NCBI RefSeq assembly: GCF_003367355.1
Contig: NZ_CP031413.1
Location: forward strand, 682,001 to 746,000
Length of the DNA: 64,000 nucleotides
From: Lysobacter sp. TY2-98
GTDB lineage: Bacteria; Pseudomonadota; Gammaproteobacteria; Xanthomonadales; Xanthomonadaceae
Reading direction: 5' to 3'
The position numbers were made by a program, and so were the translations under genes. The notes below the pieces were generated by a model. The model saw only the letters and a list, made by a program, of their open reading frames with translations. It ran no database searches and was not told the DNA's origin. The first letter of the stretch is position 1; each line of letters begins with the position of its first letter. Shown in pieces: positions 57,125-64,000 of this stretch.

Positions 57125-57984
57125 CCCGCGTGTGGCTCGGCGTCTCCGGCCACAGTCACGTGGATCCGGTGCTGGCCTCGCTGCCCGAACGCGACGGTGG
57201 TCGTGTCGCGTTTCCCGCGGGTTGGGCGCTGATCGAACATCCGGCCCAGGGCCCCATCCTGTTCGACTGCGGTTACGGCGAACCCGCGCGTACCGCGATG
57301 CGCCGCGGTCTGCGACGCGTGTATCGCGGCGTGCTGGGCGTCTGCTGCCCGCCTGAGGGCGATGCCGTGACCTTGCTCCGTCAACGCGGCATTGCGCCGG
57401 AGGACGTGCGCTGGATCGTCATCAGTCACTTCCATCCCGACCACGTCGGTGGCCTGCGCGCATTCCCGTCCGCGCGTTTCGTCGCGCATGCCGATGCGTG
57501 GCGCACGATGCAGCGCGGCCCGCTCGCTCGCCTGCACGCGCAGGTCTGGCGCGAGCTGTTGCCGGACGATTTCGAGTCGCGTTTACAGGTGGTCGGCAGC
57601 GGTGACTTCGCGCCGCTCGGGCGCGATCTGGCATCGCTGGGGCGTGGGCACGATCTTTTCGGCGACGGCCACATCGTCCTGGTCGACCTGCCCGGTCATG
57701 CGCGTGGGCAGATCGGGCTGGCTGCGCGCCACGACGACGCACGCGTGCTGCTCGTTGCCGACGCCTTCTGGCAGCACGCGCAGCTCGATAGCCGCGGCCC
57801 GCTGTCGTGGCTGGCCCGGCAACTGGCGATGGATGCGTCCGACGATTACGCGGCCACGCTGTCGCGCCTGCGCCGGTTCCGCGACGAACAACCCGACGCC
57901 TGGATCATCGCGTCCCACTGCGCGCGCACGCTGGCACGCTGGGTCGAGCGGTATCCGGACGCGCTCATGCGCGCGCCGGCATAG
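57121..57984 (+). CDS. MBL-fold metallo-hydrolase, third gene of the ketoacyl synthase cassette
   Basis: A 287-residue metallo-beta-lactamase-fold hydrolase. The metal motif is HFHPDHVGG with H103, H105, D107 and H108. A further metal-binding histidine follows in LPGHARGQ, an aspartate in VADAFW and a histidine in SHCAR. The family includes lactonases and thioesterases. In this operon it could release a product from a carrier or open a lactone. It starts with GTG overlapping the SDR stop by 4 nt and ends 9 nt from the convergent end of miaB. The function is not recognisable more precisely. Confidence 0.82.
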   Translation: MTRVWLGVSGHSHVDPVLASLPERDGGRVAFPAGWALIEHPAQGPILFDCGYGEPARTAMRRGLRRVYRGVLGVCCPPEGDAVTLLRQRGIAPEDVRWIVISHFHPDHVGGLRAFPSARFVAHADAWRTMQRGPLARLHAQVWRELLPDDFESRLQVVGSGDFAPLGRDLASLGRGHDLFGDGHIVLVDLPGHARGQIGLAARHDDARVLLVADAFWQHAQLDSRGPLSWLARQLAMDASDDYAATLSRLRRFRDEQPDAWIIASHCARTLARWVERYPDALMRAPA

Positions 57985-57993
57985 CCGCTTCGT

Positions 57994-59394
57994 TTACGCC
58001 GGAACCGCCTCGTCCTGCGTCACCACGCGGCCGCGAAGCGAATTCGACAGCGCCTCGGTGATCACGACGTCGACGAACTGACCGACCAGGCGCTTCGGCG
58101 CCGCAAAGTTCACCGAACGCATGTTCTCGGTCTTGCCCGTCAATTCGTTCGGATCCTTGCGCGACGGCCCTTCGACGAGGATGCGCTGCACGCTGCCGAC
58201 CATCGACTGCGAGATGCGCGCCGCGTTCGCGTTGATCGTCGCCTGCAAACGCGACAGGCGCGCATGCTTGGTCTCACTCGATACATCGTCCTCGAGATTC
58301 GATGCCGGTGTGCCCGGACGACGCGAGTAGATGAAGGAGAACGACTGGTCGAAGCCGACGTCCTCGATCAGCTTCATCGTCTTCTCGAAATCCGCATCGG
58401 TCTCCCCGGGAAAGCCGACGATGAAGTCCGACGAGATCGAGATGTCGGGCCGCACCGCACGCAGCTTGCGGATCTTCTGCTTGAATTCGAGCGCGGTGTA
58501 GCCACGCTTCATCGCGGCGAGGATGCGGTCGGAACCCGACTGCACAGGCAGGTGCAGGTAGTTCGCGAGCTGCGGCACGTCGCGATAGGCCTCGACCAGC
58601 GAGTCGGAGAACTCGAGAGGGTGGGACGTGGTGAAACGGATGCGGTCGACGCCGTCGATCTGGGCGATCGTGCGGATCAGGAGGCCGAGGTCGGCGATCT
58701 CGCCTTCACCCATCGGTCCGCGATACGCGTTGACGTTCTGGCCCAGCAGGTTGATCTCGCGAACGCCCTGTGCGGCCAGCTGCGCGACTTCGACCAGCAC
58801 ATCCTCGAACGGACGGCTGACTTCCTCGCCGCGCGTGTAGGGCACTACGCAGAACGAGCAGTACTTCGAGCAGCCTTCCATGATCGAGACGAACGCGCTC
58901 GGCCCGTCCGCGCGCGGCTCGGGCAGGCGGTCGAACTTCTCGATCTCCGGAAAGGAAATGTCGACCTGCGGCTTGCCCGACTCGCGGCGGGCCTCGATCA
59001 GCTCCGGCAGGCGGTGCAGCGTCTGGGGGCCGAACACCAGATCGACGAATGGGGCGCGCTTCACGATCGCCTCGCCCTCCTGGCTCGCCACGCAGCCACC
59101 GACGCCGATCAGGACCGGCTTGCCGCCCTGCTTGAGCGAGCGCCAGCGGCCGAGCTGGCTGAAGACCTTTTCCTGGGCCTTCTCGCGGATCGAGCAGGTG
59201 TTGACCAGGATGACGTCGGCTTCGGCCGGGTCATGGGTGATTTCCAGACCCTCGGCGACGGCGAGAACGTCGGCCATCTTCGCCGAGTCGTACTCGTTCA
59301 TCTGGCAACCGTGGGTTTCGATGAAGAGCTTGCCGCGTGGGGTGGCGGCAGGGGACGTCGTCGGGTCGGCGACGGGGAGCGCGAGATCGGTCAT
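57994..59394 (-). CDS. miaB: tRNA-2-methylthio-N6-dimethylallyladenosine synthase
   Basis: A 466-residue radical-SAM methylthiotransferase that modifies A37 of tRNAs reading UNN codons. The UPF0004 domain carries its three cluster cysteines in [21 protein letters not shown] and GVGGCVASQ. The radical-SAM motif C-x3-C-x2-C is in [17 protein letters not shown] (about 157-173). A TRAM domain is at the C-terminus. The ATG at 59394 is chosen since the conserved protein begins about 25 residues later. In many bacteria miaB is directly upstream of phoH/ybeZ; here an accessory segment separates them. Confidence 0.96.
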   Translation of the reverse strand: MTDLALPVADPTTSPAATPRGKLFIETHGCQMNEYDSAKMADVLAVAEGLEITHDPAEADVILVNTCSIREKAQEKVFSQLGRWRSLKQGGKPVLIGVGGCVASQEGEAIVKRAPFVDLVFGPQTLHRLPELIEARRESGKPQVDISFPEIEKFDRLPEPRADGPSAFVSIMEGCSKYCSFCVVPYTRGEEVSRPFEDVLVEVAQLAAQGVREINLLGQNVNAYRGPMGEGEIADLGLLIRTIAQIDGVDRIRFTTSHPLEFSDSLVEAYRDVPQLANYLHLPVQSGSDRILAAMKRGYTALEFKQKIRKLRAVRPDISISSDFIVGFPGETDADFEKTMKLIEDVGFDQSFSFIYSRRPGTPASNLEDDVSSETKHARLSRLQATINANAARISQSMVGSVQRILVEGPSRKDPNELTGKTENMRSVNFAAPKRLVGQFVDVVITEALSNSLRGRVVTQDEAVPA

Positions 59395-59505
59395 TGGAAT
59401 CCGGGAAGGGCGGCGATTAATCCGGGCCGGCCGGTGCAGTTTACCGCGGTGCAACAGGCCGGGTGACCGCGTCCGCAGATCAACAATTCCTGTCCGATCA
59501 ACGGC

Positions 59506-59534
59506 TTGTGAAAATTCCGGGAACACGGAATGAT
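59506..59534 (+). promoter_or_regulatory. Candidate promoter with an embedded inverted repeat before the lytic transglycosylase gene
   Basis: TTGTGA (59506-59511) and AATGAT (59529-59534), spaced 17 nt, resemble a sigma-70 promoter. Between and into the -10 lies a perfect 6-6-6 inverted repeat ATTCCG/CGGAAT (59514-59519 and 59526-59531), placed like an operator. The ATG at 59541 is only 7 nt after the -10, with no clear ribosome-binding site, so the transcript might be leaderless. Confidence 0.4.
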
Positions 59535-59540
59535 GGCCCC

Positions 59541-60452
59541 ATGAAGACGCCCGTCGCACTTCTGCTGGTTGCCGGTCTGTTCGGCGCCGCAGCTCCGGCC
59601 ATGGCCGGCACCGTGTACCGCTGTGATGTCGGCGGGGTCCGCAGCTACTCCAGCAAGCGGCTGTCCGGCGCGAACTGCGAGGTCGTGAGCCGGTATACGG
59701 CGAAGAAGGCGCCGCGTTACGTCGCGCCGAAGATGCCGGCGCAGGGCGCGGTGACGCCGGTCAATCTCGTTGCCGGTTCACCGGCCACGGGATCGCTCCC
59801 CGCCGTGTCGACCGCTGCCGTCGAGATCGCTCCGGCGGCCAGCGCACCGGTATCGTCCGCGCCGCCGACCCGCCTCGTGCAGGGCCAGATCTATTCGTAC
59901 ATGCAGGACGGCGTGCGGCACTACTCGAGCCGCCGCCCGGTCGGCGTGGCGAGCGCCGGTGCGGTGCGCACGATCAAGTACAGCTTCATGGAGACCTGCT
60001 ACGCCTGCGGCGCGCAGCCGGGCGTCAATTTCTCCACGATCCGCTTGAAGACGGACGCCTACCGCAACGAGATCGCCGCGGCCGCCGCGCAGTACGGCGT
60101 CGAGGAGTCGGTGGTCCGCGCGATCATCCATGCGGAGTCGGCCTACAACCCGAACGCGCTGTCGCGCGTCGGCGCGCAGGGTCTGATGCAGCTGATGCCG
60201 GCCACTGCGCGCCGTTTCGGAGTCGGCAACGCGTTCGACCCGGCACAGAACATCCGCGGCGGCGTGCAGTACCTGGCGTTCCTGCTGAAGCGCTTCAACG
60301 GCGACATCCGCCTGATGGCCGCGGGCTACAACGCGGGCGAGGGCGCGGTCGACAAGTACGGCGGCGTGCCGCCCTACAGCGAGACCCAGCGTTACGTGCA
60401 ACGCGTGGCGCTGCTTGCGGACCGTTACCGGAGTTCGCCGGTCCTGCGCTGA
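59541..60452 (+). CDS. Periplasmic lytic transglycosylase (SLT domain)
   Basis: A 303-residue exported muramidase-like enzyme that cleaves peptidoglycan with anhydro-MurNAc formation. A signal peptide (about 1-22) precedes two short YRC/YSSKR- and [20 protein letters not shown] repeats (DUF4124-like, about 23-50 and 115-130). The SLT domain is at about 190-290, with the catalytic glutamate in [29 protein letters not shown] and [10 protein letters not shown]. The start at 59541 is set by the signal peptide. A terminator follows. Confidence 0.92.
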   Translation: MKTPVALLLVAGLFGAAAPAMAGTVYRCDVGGVRSYSSKRLSGANCEVVSRYTAKKAPRYVAPKMPAQGAVTPVNLVAGSPATGSLPAVSTAAVEIAPAASAPVSSAPPTRLVQGQIYSYMQDGVRHYSSRRPVGVASAGAVRTIKYSFMETCYACGAQPGVNFSTIRLKTDAYRNEIAAAAAQYGVEESVVRAIIHAESAYNPNALSRVGAQGLMQLMPATARRFGVGNAFDPAQNIRGGVQYLAFLLKRFNGDIRLMAAGYNAGEGAVDKYGGVPPYSETQRYVQRVALLADRYRSSPVLR

Positions 60453-60476
60453 CGCGCTTGCCCGGTGGGAATCACG

Positions 60477-60506
60477 AAAGGCCAGCCCTCATCCGGCTGG
60501 CCTTTT
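60477..60506 (+). terminator. Intrinsic terminator after the lytic transglycosylase gene
   Basis: A perfect 11-bp stem (60477-60487 with 60495-60505) with a 7-nt loop and a short T-run. It separates this gene from the petABC operon. Confidence 0.85.
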
Positions 60507-60570
60507 CGCGTTCCGGGCGGCGCGGAATGCGAAATCCGTCCGGCATCCTCGCCGGAACGCCGTTAGCCGA

Positions 60571-60600
60571 TTGTCGGCCCGTTCACCGTTCCGTTACACT
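60571..60600 (+). promoter_or_regulatory. Candidate sigma-70 promoter of petABC
   Basis: TTGTCG (60571-60576) and TACACT (60595-60600) are spaced 18 nt and lie about 70 nt before the petA ATG, downstream of the preceding terminator. Confidence 0.45.
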
Positions 60601-60671
60601 TCCGCGTCTTTATCAGCCGTCCCGTGTTGCCTGCGGGGCGGCCCATGTCGAATCAGTTTTCGGAGTGCCGG

Positions 60672-61304
60672 ATGGCCAACGAAGGGGTCAACGAGCCCAC
60701 CCACGAGCCGGTCAACCTCGGCCGCCGTCGGTTCCTTACCGCGACGACCGCAGTCGTCGGCGCGGTCGGTGCCGGCTTCGCCGCGGTGCCGTTCATCAAG
60801 TCGTGGAACCCGAGCGCGCGCGCGAAGCTCGCCGGTGCGCCGGTTACGGCGGACATCAGCGGCCTGCCGATGGGCCAGCGCATGATCATCGAGTGGCGCG
60901 GCCAGCCGATCTGGATCGTCCGTCGCTCGCAGGACATCCTCAAGGCGCTGCCGACGCTCGACAACCGCCTGCGCGATCCGAAGTCGGAAGACGTCGACCA
61001 GCAGCCGAAGTACGTGCTGAAGGGTGACGTCCACTACCGCTCGATCAAGCCGGAGATTTCCGTGCTCGTCGGCCTGTGCACCCACCTGGGCTGCTCGCCG
61101 GAAATGAAGGCGGAAATCCGCCCCGAGCCGTTCGACCCGGAATGGAAGGGCGGCTACTTCTGCCCCTGCCACAAGTCGCGTTTCGACATGTCCGGCCGCG
61201 TGTTCCAGGGCGTTCCCGCGCCGAAGAACCTCGCCGTGCCGCCGCACTACTTCGAGAACGACAACAGCATCGTGATCGGCGTCGATCCGAAGGGAGCCGC
61301 CTGA
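60672..61304 (+). CDS. petA: Ubiquinol-cytochrome c reductase Rieske iron-sulfur subunit
   Basis: A 210-residue Rieske protein of cytochrome bc1. The twin-arginine signal RRRF (18-21) followed by the single membrane anchor marks Tat-dependent export with the folded cluster. Cluster ligands are C136 and H138 in CTHLGC, and C164 and H167 in CPCH; the stabilising disulfide is C141-C166. The ATG at 60672 is chosen with GGAG 7 nt upstream; longer in-frame starts lack conservation. It is 1 nt upstream of petB in a three-gene operon. Confidence 0.95.
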   Translation: MANEGVNEPTHEPVNLGRRRFLTATTAVVGAVGAGFAAVPFIKSWNPSARAKLAGAPVTADISGLPMGQRMIIEWRGQPIWIVRRSQDILKALPTLDNRLRDPKSEDVDQQPKYVLKGDVHYRSIKPEISVLVGLCTHLGCSPEMKAEIRPEPFDPEWKGGYFCPCHKSRFDMSGRVFQGVPAPKNLAVPPHYFENDNSIVIGVDPKGAA

Positions 61305-61305
61305 C

Positions 61306-62595
61306 ATGGCCACCAATAACGATACGAAGCAGGCGCCGAACGATCCGGCGACCGGCCTGATCGCCGGCGTCGTGAACTGGTTCCACGACCGTGCCCCCGG
61401 CGCGGGCGAGGCGTACAAGAAGCACATGACGGAGTACTTCGCTCCGAAGAACTTCAACGTCTGGTACTACTTCGGTTCGCTCGCGCTGCTGGTGCTGGTC
61501 AACCAGATCGTCACCGGCATCTTCCTGACGATGCACTTCAAGACCGACGCCGCGCAGGCGTTCGCGTCGGTGGAGTACATCATGCGCGACGTCGAGTGGG
61601 GCTGGCTGATCCGGTACATGCACAGCACCGGCGCCTCGCTCTTCTTCATCGTCGTCTACCTGCACATGTGGCGCGGCCTGATGTACGGCTCGTACAAGAA
61701 GCCGCGTGAGCTCGTGTGGATCCTCGGCATGGTGATCTACCTCGTGCTGATGGCCGAGGCGTTCATGGGCTACGTGCTGCCGTGGGGCCAGATGTCGTTC
61801 TGGGGCGCGAAGGTCATCATTTCGCTGTTCGGCGCGATCCCGGTCATCGGCAACGGCCTGACCGAATGGATCATGGGCGACTACCTGCCGTCCGACGCCA
61901 CGCTCAACCGCTTCTTCGCGCTGCACGTCATCGCGCTGCCGCTGGTGCTTCTGCTGCTCGTCGTGCTGCACCTCGGTGCGCTGCACGAAGTGGGCTCGAA
62001 CAATCCGGACGGCGTCGACGTCAAGTACGGCCCGAAGGGCAATCGCTGGTCGGCCACCGCGCCGAAGGACACGATCCCGTTCCACCCGTACTACACGGTC
62101 AAGGACATGGTCGGCGTCGGCTTCTTCCTGATGCTGGCGGCCTTCATCATCTTCTTCGAGCCCACCGTCGGTGGTCTGTTCCTCGAGCACGACAACTTCA
62201 CCGAGGCCAACCGCCTGGTGACGCCGTCGCACATCAAGCCGACGTGGTACTTCACGCCGTACTACGCGATGCTCCGCGTGGTGCCGAACAAGCTGCTCGG
62301 CGTCATGACGATGTTCGGCGCGATCATGCTGCTGTTCTTCGTGCCGTGGCTGGACAAGGCCAAGGTCAAGTCGATGCGCTACCGCGGTGCGCTCGCCAAG
62401 ACCATGTTCCTCCTCCTGGCGTTCGCCTTCCTGTGGCTCGGCAAGATCGGTTCGGGCCCCGGCACGGACGTCAACGAGACCTACATCGGTCGCGTGCTGA
62501 CGTTCTTCTACTTCATGTTCTTCATCACGATGCCGATCTGGACCCGCATCGACAAGACGAAGCCGGTGCCCGAGCGGGTGACGATGCATGACTAA
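61306..62595 (+). CDS. petB: Cytochrome b subunit of the bc1 complex, with an unusual Qo motif
   Basis: A 429-residue di-haem membrane subunit of ubiquinol-cytochrome c reductase. The haem-ligating histidines lie in RYMHSTGASLFFIVVYLHMWRG-type helix B and in LHVIALPLVLLLLVVLH. The Qo-site loop reads HIKPTWYF with T313 where most cytochromes b have glutamate (PEWY). The motif is confirmed at the nucleotide level (CCG ACG TGG TAC, 62239-62250). The rest of the protein is of normal length and arrangement, with GYVLPWGQMSFWGA intact. It overlaps petC by 8 nt. Confidence 0.95.
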   Translation: MATNNDTKQAPNDPATGLIAGVVNWFHDRAPGAGEAYKKHMTEYFAPKNFNVWYYFGSLALLVLVNQIVTGIFLTMHFKTDAAQAFASVEYIMRDVEWGWLIRYMHSTGASLFFIVVYLHMWRGLMYGSYKKPRELVWILGMVIYLVLMAEAFMGYVLPWGQMSFWGAKVIISLFGAIPVIGNGLTEWIMGDYLPSDATLNRFFALHVIALPLVLLLLVVLHLGALHEVGSNNPDGVDVKYGPKGNRWSATAPKDTIPFHPYYTVKDMVGVGFFLMLAAFIIFFEPTVGGLFLEHDNFTEANRLVTPSHIKPTWYFTPYYAMLRVVPNKLLGVMTMFGAIMLLFFVPWLDKAKVKSMRYRGALAKTMFLLLAFAFLWLGKIGSGPGTDVNETYIGRVLTFFYFMFFITMPIWTRIDKTKPVPERVTMHD

Positions 62596-63382
62596 TCCGT
62601 CCGTTCGTCCCTCCACCTCCTTCCAGCCTGTCGGATCCAAGAAGATGCGAGTTCTGCGATCGCTTGCGACGCTCATGCTCGGCCTCGCGGCGTCGATGCC
62701 GCTGTTCGCCGAAGAGGAGGGCAACCTCCAGCAGGCCGGCACCGACATCACCGACCGCGCCTCCCTGCAGCGCGGCGCCCAGTTGTTCATGAACAACTGC
62801 TCGGGCTGCCATTCGCTGCAGTACCTGCGTTATTCGCGCATGGCCGAAGACCTCGGCCTGACCGAGGACGAGGTGCAGAACAACCTCAACTTCACGGGCG
62901 CCAAGGTCGGCGAGACGATCGGCGTCGCGATGCCGGCCGAGTCGAAGGACTGGTTCGGCAAGCAGCCGCCGGATCTTTCGCTGATCGCCCGCGTGCGCGG
63001 TCCGGACTGGATCTACACGTACCTCAAGTCCTTCTATCTGGACGAGTCGCGCCCGGTCGGCTGGAACAACACCGTTTTCCCGAACGTGTCGATGCCGAAT
63101 CCGCTGTGGCAGCTGCAGGGTCTGCAGCATGCCGAGTTCGGCAAACCCGACGCGACGGGCGAGCGCCCGGTGCTGGGCCTGAAGGTCACCGAGCCCGGTA
63201 CGCTCGATGCCCAGGGCTTCGACCGTGCGGCGCGCGACATCACTACATTTCTCGAGTACGCCGGCGAACCCGCGGCCATCAAGCGTCAATCGATGGGCGT
63301 GTGGGTGGTACTGTTCCTGGCGCTGTTGACGTTCCTCGCCTGGTTGTTGAAGAAGGAATATTGGCGCGACGTCGAGCATTGA
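62588..63382 (+). CDS. petC: Cytochrome c1 subunit of the bc1 complex
   Basis: A 264-residue membrane-anchored cytochrome c. The haem-binding CSGCH is at residues 71-75. A C-terminal membrane anchor (about 238-257) ends in KKEYWRDVEH. The axial methionine probably lies in the ETIGVAMPAESKDWFG region or the later NVSMPNPLW. The start at 62588 overlaps the petB end; the alternative ATG at 62645 directly opens the signal peptide (RVLRSLATLMLGLAASMPLFA-like) and may be the true start. It completes petABC. Confidence 0.93.
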   Translation: MTNPSVRPSTSFQPVGSKKMRVLRSLATLMLGLAASMPLFAEEEGNLQQAGTDITDRASLQRGAQLFMNNCSGCHSLQYLRYSRMAEDLGLTEDEVQNNLNFTGAKVGETIGVAMPAESKDWFGKQPPDLSLIARVRGPDWIYTYLKSFYLDESRPVGWNNTVFPNVSMPNPLWQLQGLQHAEFGKPDATGERPVLGLKVTEPGTLDAQGFDRAARDITTFLEYAGEPAAIKRQSMGVWVVLFLALLTFLAWLLKKEYWRDVEH

Positions 63383-63389
63383 TCGCGGC

Positions 63390-63415
63390 TGCGGTGTCGG
63401 GGATAGGACACCGCA
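63390..63415 (+). terminator. Hairpin after petC
   Basis: A perfect 9-bp stem (63390-63398 with 63407-63415) with an 8-nt loop just after the petC stop. There is no T-tract, so read-through into sspA is possible. Confidence 0.45.
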
Positions 63416-63502
63416 TCGCCGTGACTCGGGACCGTTGGCGACCGCCCGCACGGGGTGGGCGGCGCCCTGCGGCCGGCGGTTTCCGGTCGATCGAGGTCGA
63501 CG

Positions 63503-64000
63503 ATGGCGGCGAGTCCACGCATGCGTAATACCCTGACCCTGTTTTCTTCCACCGATTGCGTCCTGTGTCATCGCGTGCGCCTTGTGCTCGCGGCCAAGGG
63601 CGTGACGTACGACCTCATTCCGGTCGACCCGCAGAATCCGCCGGAAGATCTGGTGGATCTCAATCCGTACCAGTCGGTGCCGACCCTGGTCGAGCGAGAT
63701 CTGGTGCTGTACGCGGCGAGCGTCGTCAGCGAATACCTCGACGAGCGTTACCCGCATCCGCCGCTGATGCCGGTCGACCCGCTGTCGCGCGCACGCCTGC
63801 GCCTGGCGATGCTGCGCCTCGAGCACGACTGGGTGCCGCAGGTGCAGGCGATCCAACTGGGCAACAAGGCGCAGCAGGAAGCCGGTCGCAAGCGCCTCAA
63901 GGAACTGCTGACCGCAGCGGTGCCGTTGTTCAAGGCCAGCAAGTTCTTCCTCAATCCCGAGATGAGCCTCGCCGACTGCGCGATGGCACCCATCATCTGG
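63503..64000 (+). CDS. sspA: Stringent starvation protein A, truncated by window edge
   Basis: The first 166 residues of SspA, an RNA-polymerase-associated protein with a glutathione-S-transferase fold used in starvation and acid response. The N-terminal thioredoxin-like domain (about 8-85, TLFSSTDCVLCHRVRL to YLDERYPHPPLMP) and the start of the helical domain are visible, including the conserved NPEMSLADCAMAPIIW stretch. The start is probably 63503; an in-frame ATG at 63521 gives a shorter form. The petABC-sspA order, usually followed by sspB, is common in proteobacteria. The C-terminus is outside the window. Confidence 0.93.
   Translation, partial: MAASPRMRNTLTLFSSTDCVLCHRVRLVLAAKGVTYDLIPVDPQNPPEDLVDLNPYQSVPTLVERDLVLYAASVVSEYLDERYPHPPLMPVDPLSRARLRLAMLRLEHDWVPQVQAIQLGNKAQQEAGRKRLKELLTAAVPLFKASKFFLNPEMSLADCAMAPIIW

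Noticed and set aside
61045..62796. A 583-codon minus-strand frame opposite petB and petC
   Set aside because: petABC is certain; the antisense product is rich in His/Arg/Glu/Asp repeats that mirror membrane-helix codons.

Overview
The window is a 64 kb piece of a high-GC gammaproteobacterial chromosome. The gene content points to the Xanthomonadales, most likely a Lysobacter- or Luteimonas-like member of the Lysobacteraceae/Xanthomonadaceae. The supporting features are a fused aspartate kinase/diaminopimelate decarboxylase, the MurD2-MurL route for placing D-glutamate in peptidoglycan, a sufR-sufBCDS operon ending in a Rieske ferredoxin, and the petABC-sspA order. Coding density is very high, the longest non-coding stretch is about 290 nt (20882-21168), and many genes overlap by 4 nt. 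I see no rRNA, tRNA, insertion sequence, prophage or CRISPR array.

Layout. 1-2346: a truncated M20 peptidase, a small helix-hairpin-helix secreted protein and a HutD-family protein. 2357-6138: an iron-uptake operon on the minus strand (TonB-dependent siderophore receptor, PiuC-type hydroxylase, PepSY-type membrane protein) behind a near-perfect Fur box. 6196-12425: the suf Fe-S assembly operon (sufR, sufB, sufC, sufD, sufS, a GNAT acetyltransferase, a Rieske ferredoxin), with two hairpins between sufB and sufC. 12589-18767: a SET-domain methyltransferase with a histone-H1-like tail, a DUF5916 outer-membrane protein, a PIN nuclease and four envelope proteins (two lipoproteins, a CHRD protein, a glycine-zipper protein). 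18839-23385: an EF-G paralogue, OsmC and two tandem PhzF-family enzymes.

23550-28894 is a cell-wall operon: lysAC, murL and murD2. It is followed by a dienelactone hydrolase, a polyprenyl diphosphate synthase and ssb. 31506-34901 is the dTDP-L-rhamnose operon rfbBACD. Two secreted S9 peptidase paralogues (35004-39219), a POT peptide transporter and a third S9 peptidase (41539-43599) form a peptide-scavenging block. Next come a histidine phosphatase and an NAD(P)HX dehydratase.

45540-52501 is a long minus-strand run, transcribed phoH, ybeY, corC, a DUF4105 (Lnb-type) membrane protein, corA, cstA, ybdD. In Escherichia coli the equivalent order is miaB-ybeZ-ybeY-ybeX-lnt, so the DUF4105 protein sits in the place of lnt. 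miaB is also present (57994-59394) but is split from phoH by an accessory segment with an amidohydrolase, a PAP2 membrane enzyme and a ketoacyl synthase III / SDR reductase / metallo-beta-lactamase-fold cassette. The window ends with a lytic transglycosylase, the cytochrome bc1 operon petABC and the start of sspA.

The most interesting points are the DUF4105 protein as a candidate non-Lnt lipoprotein N-acyltransferase, the ketoacyl synthase cassette, the SET protein with a basic tail, and a cytochrome b whose Qo motif reads PTWY rather than PEWY.
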